Source: Leifsonia sp. AG29 (lineage in GTDB: Bacteria; Actinomycetota; Actinomycetes; Actinomycetales; Microbacteriaceae). From it: a DNA stretch of 64,000 bases. The number at the start of each line of letters is the position of its first letter. The stretch's first letter is position 1. Positions 57,892-64,000 of the stretch are shown piece after piece. Where the stretch lies: the NCBI RefSeq assembly GCF_009765225.1, contig NZ_VMSF01000001.1, positions 3,472,001 through 3,536,000 on the forward strand, read 5' to 3'. Under the pieces are notes generated by a model. It was given only the letters and a program-made list of their open reading frames with translations, was not told the origin of the DNA and did no database searches. The position numbers and the translations under genes are program-made.

Positions 57892-59571
57892 TCAGGCAGG
57901 GGGTGTGAACCGGGCGGCGGCCGCGCGGACCGCCTCCCGGGCTTCGGCCGCGCCGTCGGCGGCCAGGGCGGTCTCGGCCAGCGTGCGTGCCTGGTCGAGG
58001 GTGTAGCGCTTGAGGGAGAGCCGCACGTCGGCGATGGCCGCGGGCGACATCGACAGGGTGGTGGCCCCGAGGCCGACGAGCACGACGGCGAGCAGCGGGT
58101 CGGCCGCGGCCTCCCCGCAGATGCCCACCGGCTTGCCGTTCGCGGCTCCGGCAGAGCCGACCTCGCCGATCAGGCGGAGGACGGCGGGATGCCAGGGGTC
58201 CTGGAACCCGGCGACCGAGCCGAGCAGGCGGTCGGCGGCGAGCGTGTACTGCGTCAGGTCGTTGGTGCCGATGGAGGCGAAGTCGGCCACCTGCAGCACC
58301 CGGCCGGCGAGCAGCGCCGCGGAGGGCACCTCCACCATCACGCCGACCGTCTTGAGACCGTATTCGCGGCCCAGCTCGGTGAAGTAGCGGGTCTCCTCCA
58401 CGGTCGACACCATCGGCGCCATGACCCAGAGGTCTGCGTCGGTCTGCGCATCCGCTTCGGCGAGGGCCGTGAGCTGCTCGCGGAGGATGTCCTCGTTGGC
58501 GCGCAGCGACCGCAGTCCGCGGAGGCCCAGCGCCGGGTTGTCCTCGTGCGCGTCGTTCAGGAACTCGAGGGGCTTGTCGGCGCCCGCGTCGAGCACGCGG
58601 ACCACGACCTTCCGCCCCGGGAAGGCCTGCAGCAGGCGGACGTACTGCTCGCGCTGCTGCTCGACCGTCGGCGCCATGCGCTGGTCCAGGAAGAGGAACT
58701 CGGTGCGGAACAGCCCGACGCCCTCGGCTCCGGCCGCGACCGCGCCCTCGGCACCGTCGGCCGACCCCAGGTTGGCGAGGAGCGGCACGGCCGTGCCGTC
58801 GGCCAGGGCGCCCGGCTCAACGCTTCCCGACAGGGCGGCGGCGCGCTCGGCGATGCGGCGCTCGGCGTCCGCTCGCTGCCCGGGATCGGGGGCGACCGTC
58901 ACGGTGCCGGTGGAGGCGTCGACGATGACCTCGTCGCCGTCCTTCAGCTGCTCAGCGCCGGAGACGCCCACGATGGCGACGATCGACTTCTCGCGAGCGA
59001 GGATCGCCGTGTGCGAGGTCGGGCCCCCCTCGCGAGTGACGAGCCCGAGCACCTTGTCGAGGTCGAGGAGCGCCGTGTCGGCGGGGGCGAGGTCGTGGGC
59101 GACGAGCACGAACGGGGTGTCGGAGTGCGGGACGCCCGGCGCGGGCTTGCCCTCGATCGCCGCGATGACCCGCTGGGCCACGTCGTCGAGATCGCCGGCG
59201 CGCTCGCCCATGTAGCCGCCGAGGCTCTTCAGCATGTCGCGGAACACCGCGAAGCCCTCGGAGACGGCCCGCTCGGCGGTCCGGCCGCCGTCGATGCGGG
59301 AGACGACATCGTCGGCGAGGGTGGAGTCCTCGGCCATCATCGACTGCGCCTCCAGCACGTCGGCGGCCGTTCCCTGCACACGGGAGGCGCGATCGCGCAG
59401 GTCGGCGGCGACGGTCGCGACGGCGGCGGAGAAGCGGGCACGCTCCTCCTCGGGGCTCCGGGTGCTCGCGGCGTCGGACGGCTCGGGGAGCGGGTCGGAC
59501 ATGCGCAGCACGGTCCCCAGGGCGACGCCCTGGCCGATGCCGGCCCCCGTGAGTTCTCTCGTCTCGCTCAT
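57892..59571 (-). CDS. ptsI: PTS enzyme I
   Basis: A 559-residue phosphoenolpyruvate-protein phosphotransferase. Phospho-His187 in EGGPTSHTAILAR; the PEP-binding barrel includes LGLRGLRSLR, MVEVPSAALLA, FASIGTNDLTQY and the C-terminal GICGEAA with catalytic Cys. Starts the PTS chain by taking phosphate from PEP to HPr. Two bases separate it from ptsH. Its placement here suggests mannitol controls general PTS genes or that this is the only PTS locus. Confidence 0.95.
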   Translation of the reverse strand: MSETRELTGAGIGQGVALGTVLRMSDPLPEPSDAASTRSPEEERARFSAAVATVAADLRDRASRVQGTAADVLEAQSMMAEDSTLADDVVSRIDGGRTAERAVSEGFAVFRDMLKSLGGYMGERAGDLDDVAQRVIAAIEGKPAPGVPHSDTPFVLVAHDLAPADTALLDLDKVLGLVTREGGPTSHTAILAREKSIVAIVGVSGAEQLKDGDEVIVDASTGTVTVAPDPGQRADAERRIAERAAALSGSVEPGALADGTAVPLLANLGSADGAEGAVAAGAEGVGLFRTEFLFLDQRMAPTVEQQREQYVRLLQAFPGRKVVVRVLDAGADKPLEFLNDAHEDNPALGLRGLRSLRANEDILREQLTALAEADAQTDADLWVMAPMVSTVEETRYFTELGREYGLKTVGVMVEVPSAALLAGRVLQVADFASIGTNDLTQYTLAADRLLGSVAGFQDPWHPAVLRLIGEVGSAGAANGKPVGICGEAAADPLLAVVLVGLGATTLSMSPAAIADVRLSLKRYTLDQARTLAETALAADGAAEAREAVRAAAARFTPPA

Positions 59572-59573
59572 GA

Positions 59574-59840
59574 TCAGGCGTCGTGGTCCGTGGCGAGGAT
59601 CTCGGCCAGGTCGTCGAGGACGTCGTCGGCGTTCGCGGCGTCGGTCGTGAGCACGATCTTGTCGCCGTGGTCGATGCCGAGCGAGATGACGCCGAGGATG
59701 CTGCCGGCGTCGACCGCCTTGCCGCCCTCCTTCGACAGGGTCACCTTCGCGCCCGAGGCGTTGACCGCCTCCACGAAGAGCTTCGCCGGGCGCGCGTGCA
59801 GCCCGTGGGTCGATCCGACGGTGATGATCCGCTCAGCCAT
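59574..59840 (-). CDS. ptsH: PTS phosphocarrier HPr
   Basis: An 88-residue HPr. Phospho-His15 in THGLHARPAK. The regulatory Ser region reads DAGSILGV (Ser47) where Firmicute HPr has KSIMG; HPr kinase control is not established in Actinobacteria. Cytoplasmic phosphate shuttle between EI and the EIIA proteins. Confidence 0.95.
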   Translation of the reverse strand: MAERIITVGSTHGLHARPAKLFVEAVNASGAKVTLSKEGGKAVDAGSILGVISLGIDHGDKIVLTTDAANADDVLDDLAEILATDHDA

Positions 59841-59911
59841 GGTCCTGATCTCCTTCGTTGTGTCGATGCCGCGGGCCGGGGCGCCGGGGCCGCCACCGGT
59901 GGTGGTCGCTC

Positions 59912-60220
59912 TCATAGTGCCGCCGGTTTCGCGCTGAAAGCGAGGTCCAGCGCCCGATCCGCGTCGAGCGCGGCCGGCGAGACCGCGGGAAGGACGGCCA
60001 CGGCGGTGCCGGAGGCCGCCGCCCGCTCGCGGAGCGCGGGAACCGACGACTCGAGGTGCGCGCCGACGAGGAGGACGTCGACGCCCTCGAGGCTGCCGAG
60101 CTGACTCGCGCTCCCCGGCACGACGACGACGTCGGCGCCTCGGGAACGCGCGGCGGTGCGCAGCTTCACGGCGACGAAGGTGCTGGAGGCGCCGGCGCCG
60201 CAGACGACCACGATCTTCAT
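59912..60220 (-). CDS. Orphan PTS EIIB-like protein
   Basis: A 102-residue EIIB of the lactose/cellobiose-type fold with probable phospho-Cys7 in MKIVVVCGAGASSTF. No matching EIIC or EIIA gene is adjacent. It begins the operon that continues HPr-EI-MtlA-MtlF-MtlD and is divergent from the PRD regulator at 60399. It could serve a transporter elsewhere, or act as a phosphorylation input to the regulator. Confidence 0.85.
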   Translation of the reverse strand: MKIVVVCGAGASSTFVAVKLRTAARSRGADVVVVPGSASQLGSLEGVDVLLVGAHLESSVPALRERAAASGTAVAVLPAVSPAALDADRALDLAFSAKPAAL

Positions 60221-60318
60221 CGACCTTGCCTTCCGGGTGACGCAGGGACTGCTGGGTGGTACGAGGGGAACGCCAGCCATCGTCCCTCCGCGCCCGCGGG
60301 CGCCTCCAGCAGGGTTTC

Positions 60319-60334
60319 TTCCGGGGGTGCGGAA
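60319..60334. promoter_or_regulatory. Inverted repeat in PTS divergent promoter
   Basis: TTCCG, six bases, CGGAA in the 178-bp gap between the EIIB-like and mtlR-like genes. A short, plausible activator site; no consensus is known for this lineage. Confidence 0.3.
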
Positions 60335-60398
60335 AGATGGCGGGAAGCGGCCCGGCGCCCGCGCGCGAAGTGGTTGACTCGGGAGGAGAGGTGATCCG

Positions 60399-62303
60399 GT
60401 GGCGGTCTCGGCGAAGCAGACGAGGATGCTCGACATCCTGTCGCGCCGTGCTGCCTGGGTGACCGCGGCCGACCTGGCCCGCGACCTGGGTGTGACCACG
60501 CGCTCCATCCGCAGCTACGCCGCCGCTCTGGGCGATGTCGTCGAGTCGGGCGCGAACGGCTACCGCGTGCGGCCCGAGGAGTACGCGGCCTTCCTCGAGG
60601 AGGAGGGCGCATCCGAGTCGGCGCCGTCCGGGTCCCCGCAGCAGCGGCTCGTCTTCCTGGTGCGACGCCTCCTCGACGAGCCGGACGGGATCGACGTGTA
60701 CGAGACCGCGGAGAGCCTGTTCGTCAGCGACTCGACGATAGAGTCGGACCTCACGCGGATGCGCGGGCTGCTCGGGGGCACGGAGCTGTCGCTCGAGCGG
60801 AGCGGCCCGATCGTGCGGCTGACCGGGCCCGAGATCGCGCGTCGCAAGCTGCTCAGCCGGCTCTTCCGCGACGAGATGCGCCAGGGCGTCGTCGACGTCG
60901 CCCGGATCCAGGAGGCGTTCGACTCGCGGGGGCTCGCCGACTTCAAGTCCGACCTCGTGGGCATGCTCGACGCCCGCGGCTTCTTCGTGAACGAGTACGG
61001 CATCAACGACGTCCTCCTGCACATGGCCGTGGCGCTCGACCGCGTCGCGAAGGACAGGCCGCTCCCCGCGGTCGAGGAACCGGAGACCAGCGAGACCATC
61101 CGCTCGCTCGCCGGAGAGCTCGGCGAACTCATCCGGCGGCACTTCGACACCGAGCTCGACCCGACCGAGCTGCGGTACCTCGCGATCCTGATGCGGACCC
61201 GCGTGATCGCTCCCGGCGCGGGGCGCGACACCGTCTCCGAGTTCGTCGCCGACGAGGACCTGGAGGTCGTGCGGGGGATCGTGGCGCGCGCCTCCACCGA
61301 GTACCTCGTCGACCTCCGCGACGAGAACTTCATCGTGCGGCTGACCCTCCACGTGCAGAACCTTGTCGCGCGGGCGCACGAGAAGACGTACTCACGCAAC
61401 CCGCTGACGCGCTCGATCAAGAGCTCGTACCCGATGATCTACGAGCTCGCGGTGTACATCGCCAGTCGGCTGCAGGCCGCCGAGGGGATCGAGGTCAACG
61501 ACGACGAGATCGCCTACATCGCCATGCACGTCGGGGCGTACCTGGAGCAGCAGTCGCGGCGGAGGGACGCGGTGACCTGCGCCGTCGTGTGCCCCAACTA
61601 CTACGACATGCACATCCTCCTGCGGGAGCGGCTCGAGAGCGCCCTCGGCGACGATCTCGACATCACCGCGGTCATCACCTCGGCCGACGCCGACTGGGAC
61701 CGGTTCGACGCCGACCTCGTGCTGACCACGATCGATCCGCGGGGGCGCCGCGAGAACACGGTGATCGTGCAGCCGTTCCTCACCGAGACGGACATCGAGC
61801 ACATCCGGCAGGCCGTTGTCCGCATCCGCCGCCAGCGCCGCCGCGCCCGGATCAAGAACGAGCTGCTCGAGTACTTCGACGAGAGCCTGTTCCTCCACAA
61901 CTTCTACGCCCGCGACCCGATCACCCTGATCCGGGCGGTGGGGGAGCGCATGATCGCTGCGGGGGCGATCGACCAGGACTACGTCGACCGCACCATCGAG
62001 CGCGAGCAGATGTCGTCGACCGCCTTCACGGATTCGCTGGCGGTGCCGCACGCGATGGACATGACCGCGAAACGGACCGCGATCGCGATCGTCGTCAACG
62101 ACACCGCGATGGACTGGGGCGACGCCCGGGTCAACGTGATCGCGTTCATCGCCTTCTCAGCCGGGGGCCGGGCGTCGTTCCAGACGGTGTTCGATCAGTT
62201 CGTCGAGGTCTTCTCCGATCGGGAGGCGGTGCTCGGCCTGATCCGGCGCGCCGACACGTTCACCGCCTTCATCGACGAACTCGTCCGCATGATCGACTCG
62301 TAG
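60399..62303 (+). CDS. mtlR: MtlR-like PRD transcriptional activator (BglG/MtlR family)
   Basis: A 634-residue regulator from GTG 60399 with GGGAGGAGAG 8 nt upstream. Order: two N-terminal HTH regions (about 5-60 and 80-150), PRD1 (about 180-285, YGINDVLLHMAVALDR) and PRD2 (about 295-400, YPMIYELAVYIASRL...IAYIAMHVGAYLE), an EIIB-like domain with Cys in VVCPNYYDM, and a C-terminal EIIA-like domain with His in LAVPHAMDM. Phosphorylation of these His/Cys sites by HPr and EII components tunes mannitol-operon activation. Divergent from the operon it likely controls. Confidence 0.92.
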   Translation: MAVSAKQTRMLDILSRRAAWVTAADLARDLGVTTRSIRSYAAALGDVVESGANGYRVRPEEYAAFLEEEGASESAPSGSPQQRLVFLVRRLLDEPDGIDVYETAESLFVSDSTIESDLTRMRGLLGGTELSLERSGPIVRLTGPEIARRKLLSRLFRDEMRQGVVDVARIQEAFDSRGLADFKSDLVGMLDARGFFVNEYGINDVLLHMAVALDRVAKDRPLPAVEEPETSETIRSLAGELGELIRRHFDTELDPTELRYLAILMRTRVIAPGAGRDTVSEFVADEDLEVVRGIVARASTEYLVDLRDENFIVRLTLHVQNLVARAHEKTYSRNPLTRSIKSSYPMIYELAVYIASRLQAAEGIEVNDDEIAYIAMHVGAYLEQQSRRRDAVTCAVVCPNYYDMHILLRERLESALGDDLDITAVITSADADWDRFDADLVLTTIDPRGRRENTVIVQPFLTETDIEHIRQAVVRIRRQRRRARIKNELLEYFDESLFLHNFYARDPITLIRAVGERMIAAGAIDQDYVDRTIEREQMSSTAFTDSLAVPHAMDMTAKRTAIAIVVNDTAMDWGDARVNVIAFIAFSAGGRASFQTVFDQFVEVFSDREAVLGLIRRADTFTAFIDELVRMIDS

Positions 62304-62322
62304 CCCCCCGCCTCCCCACCAG

Positions 62323-62379
62323 CGAGTCCCCCAAGAGTTCCGCGCGCAACGCGGTTACCGTGCACTCTTGGGGGACTCG
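62323..62379. repeat. 57-bp nested inverted repeat between convergent genes
   Basis: Perfect 16-bp arms (62323-62338 CGAGTCCCCCAAGAGT; 62364-62379 its complement) enclose a 25-base loop that holds a second stem CCGCG/CGCGG (62340-62344, 62350-62354). It lies between the stops of mtlR and the lipoprotein gene, so a bidirectional terminator is possible, but the long loop and missing T run are unusual. Confidence 0.7.
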
Positions 62380-62397
62380 ATGGAGGGAGGGTGGGGG

Positions 62398-62850
62398 TTA
62401 GAGCGCGGTGACGTTGTAGGTCACGGCGACGCCGGGGGTGCCGACGGAGACCGTGTACTTGCCGTTCGTGTAGGTCGCCTTCGAGTCGGTCGCGCCGGGC
62501 TGCTGGGTGTACCCGGCGGCCTCGAGCTTCGACTTCGCGTCGGCGAACCCGGTCTTGCCGGTCGGCTGCACGGTCACCGACCAGCCGTTGTCCTTGTCAC
62601 CGCGGGCGACCAGGATCTTGCCGTCGACGATCGGGACGTCGCTCTTCGGGAAGTCCGACGGGAGCGTCTCGGACGAGCTGGACCCGCTCGCCGACTGGTC
62701 GGACGAGCCGCCGGCCGACTGGCTGGCGGACGGCGTCTGCGGAGTCACGTAGTTGGAGTTGCCGTTGCTCGAGCAGCCGGCGAGCGATCCGATGGTCAGG
62801 GCCGCGACGACGGCGGCGGGTACGAGCAGATGACGAGTGCGCATGATCAT
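62398..62850 (-). CDS. Lipoprotein of unknown function
   Basis: A 150-residue lipoprotein: signal peptide with lipobox LAGC (Cys26), a Ser/Gln-rich linker to about residue 63, then a compact beta-rich domain (DVPIVDGKILVARGDKDNGWSVTV, SKLEAAGYT, YTNGKYTVSV). Similar small lipoproteins are common in Microbacteriaceae but not characterised. Confidence 0.8.
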   Translation of the reverse strand: MIMRTRHLLVPAAVVAALTIGSLAGCSSNGNSNYVTPQTPSASQSAGGSSDQSASGSSSSETLPSDFPKSDVPIVDGKILVARGDKDNGWSVTVQPTGKTGFADAKSKLEAAGYTQQPGATDSKATYTNGKYTVSVGTPGVAVTYNVTAL

Positions 62851-62937
62851 TCCTAGTGCTGTATTCGGTGCGTTATTGCAACGAACCAGCGTACTCGGGT
62901 GCGCGCCCCGCCGCCTCCTCGGGAGGCGACGGCGTGG

Positions 62938-63699
62938 TCAGCCGAGCAGGAGGGAGCTGAGCTGGTCGGCCGAGTGCACGACGGCGATCGCCCCGGCGGC
63001 CTCGGCGGGCGAGCCGTAGCCCCACTCGACCATGATGGTCGGCAGGCCGTGGGCCGCCGCCCCCTCGACGTCGTAGCTGCGGTCGCCGACCATGACGGTG
63101 TGCGCGAGGTCGACCCCGCGCTCGCCGAGGCGGCGGAGGGCCTCGGCCACCACGTCGGCCTTGGCGCTGCGCACCTCGTCGTCGGTGGCGCCCGTGATCA
63201 CGTCGAAGTACTGGGCGAGGTCGAAGTGCTCGAGGATGCGCGTGGCCTGCCCCTCCGGCTTGCTCGTCGCGATCGAGAGCGGGATCCCGGCCGCGTGCAG
63301 CCGCTGGAGGAGGCCGCGGATGCCGGGGTACACGGCGCTGTCGAATGCCCCGTGCTCGGAGTAGTCGGCGCGGTACACCGTGAGCGCCTCGCGCGCCTGC
63401 GCCTCGCTCATCCCGCCGATGGTCTGCAGCGACTCGAGCAGGGGCGGCCCCACGTACTCCACGAGCTGCGCGGGTGACGGCACGGGCTGGCCGAGGCTCT
63501 CGAACATGCGGACCAGCGAGGAGGTGATGCCGGGGGCCGAGTCGGTGAGGGTCCCGTCGAGGTCGAACAGGACGCAGGTCCAGCTGCGCGTGACGATGGC
63601 CGGGGCGGGAGGCGCGTCGGTGCCGGCGGTGGGCGCGAGGGGTTCGGCGGCGGGCGCGGTGAGGGGAGCGGTCGGGGTGGTGTTCATGACGGGCTCCAT
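62938..63699 (-). CDS. HAD-family phosphatase, phosphoglycolate phosphatase-like
   Basis: About 253 residues. I chose ATG 63699, 10 nt after AGGAGG; ATG 63687 is an alternative. A 35-residue Ala/Pro/Thr tail precedes the HAD core: motif I LFDLDGTLTDS, motif II IATSKPE, Lys in SAKADVV, motif IV MVGDRSYDVEGA. The helical cap (SLVRMFESLGQPVPSPAQLVEYVGPPLLESL) fits Gph/PpaX-type phosphatases. Substrate inferred only. Confidence 0.9.
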   Translation of the reverse strand: MEPVMNTTPTAPLTAPAAEPLAPTAGTDAPPAPAIVTRSWTCVLFDLDGTLTDSAPGITSSLVRMFESLGQPVPSPAQLVEYVGPPLLESLQTIGGMSEAQAREALTVYRADYSEHGAFDSAVYPGIRGLLQRLHAAGIPLSIATSKPEGQATRILEHFDLAQYFDVITGATDDEVRSAKADVVAEALRRLGERGVDLAHTVMVGDRSYDVEGAAAHGLPTIMVEWGYGSPAEAAGAIAVVHSADQLSSLLLG

Positions 63700-63725
63700 G
63701 CTATGTGAGCCTCCTGGGCGGCCGC

Positions 63726-64000
63726 TCACTGCTCGCCGAGAGCGGATTCGATGTGGGAGCGGGCGACCACCATGGTGTGCTCGGCTCCGGGATCGAACTG
63801 CACCGCGACGAAGTCGGCCGTGCGGATGAAGGCCAGCGCCTCGCGGGCCGGCACGACGACCGCCTGCACTCGTGCTCCCGAGCCCTTCGCGCTCGCCCCG
63901 ACCGCCGCGCGGAGCGCCTTCATCGAGCTGAACAGGGGCAGCACCGGCTCCCCGGTGGTCGAGCTGATGGTGCGGAGGCGCGTCTCCTCCGGCGTCGAGC
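63726..64000 (-). CDS. SseB-like protein, 5' end truncated by window edge
   Basis: The reading frame is open through position 64000, so the start lies outside the window; 90 C-terminal codons plus stop are seen. GEPVLPLFSSMKALRAA and the later FVAVQFDPG are typical of the SseB N-terminal domain family. An internal GTG at 63944 is unlikely to be the start because similarity continues upstream. Function unknown. Confidence 0.65.
   Translation of the reverse strand, partial: STPEETRLRTISSTTGEPVLPLFSSMKALRAAVGASAKGSGARVQAVVVPAREALAFIRTADFVAVQFDPGAEHTMVVARSHIESALGEQ

Overview
The window is high-GC (about 70%), densely packed actinobacterial chromosome. Protein architectures (DUF6458, YcnI/CopC, MarP-like protease, chaplin-like LAXTG protein, many GTG starts and ATGA/GTGA overlaps) suggest Microbacteriaceae, in the Rathayibacter/Leifsonia/Clavibacter range; the genus is not fixed by sequence alone. 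I see no rRNA, tRNA, CRISPR array, transposase or prophage. No gene-free stretch exceeds 300 bases; the longest gaps (7589-7868, 15412-15701, 26219-26503, 43792-44077) are described where they hold something.

Layout. 0.1-9.8 kb: stress/dormancy-like island with four universal stress protein (USP) genes, a PPOX flavoprotein, a flavodoxin, an Mg-type (P3B) and a heavy-metal (P1B) P-type ATPase and a small membrane protein. Four intergenic copies of a GGGACNNNNGNCCC-like box, resembling the mycobacterial DosR box, tie it together, and an 85-bp palindrome lies between two of its divergent promoters. 9.7-13.6 kb: OmpR-type two-component system next to an FMN-binding protein plus ferric-reductase-like flavocytochrome. 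13.8-17.6 kb: small unknown genes, a DHFR-like reductase, an OhrR-type regulator with a perfect 22-bp palindrome in front of a small CxxC gene, and an atypical shikimate-dehydrogenase-like gene. 17.7-23.2 kb: ROK regulator and MmsA/MmsB/ChvE monosaccharide ABC transporter with matched operators. 23.3-26.2 kb: divergent GntR pair and AzlCD amino-acid exporter. 26.5-34.7 kb: LacI-controlled glycan locus (GH2, ABC sugar importer, two GH43). 34.7-36.6 kb: TetR-MFS efflux pair with twin operators. 36.6-38.9 kb: quinone oxidoreductase and MarP-like protease. 39.0-41.3 kb: copper-type CopC/YcnI/membrane protein operon. 41.4-43.8 kb: NarL-type regulator and divergent sensor kinase. 44.1-48.7 kb: secreted M15-like protein, YihY/DUF3618/holin-like membrane operon, USP plus tandem CrcB fluoride channels. 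48.8-51.3 kb: two secreted low-complexity proteins, one with five chaplin-like repeats and an LASTG sortase signal. 51.5-54.5 kb: ParB-C-like protein and a type III polyketide synthase/methyltransferase/flavoprotein operon. 54.6-62.3 kb: mannitol PTS locus including general PTS proteins HPr and EI and a divergent MtlR-like regulator. 62.4-64 kb: lipoprotein, HAD phosphatase and the truncated 5' end of an SseB-like gene.

How it works together. The organism appears to be a sugar-scavenging (mannitol, monosaccharides, probably arabinose- or xylose-containing glycans) aerobe with extensive redox and metal stress capacity. Most catabolic units carry their own local repressor, and in five cases (OhrR, ROK, LacI, TetR, and the DosR-like boxes) candidate operators can be read directly from the DNA. 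The most notable accessory features are the putative DosR-box regulon, the five-repeat chaplin-like wall protein, the srs-like phenolic lipid operon and the two large intergenic palindromes.
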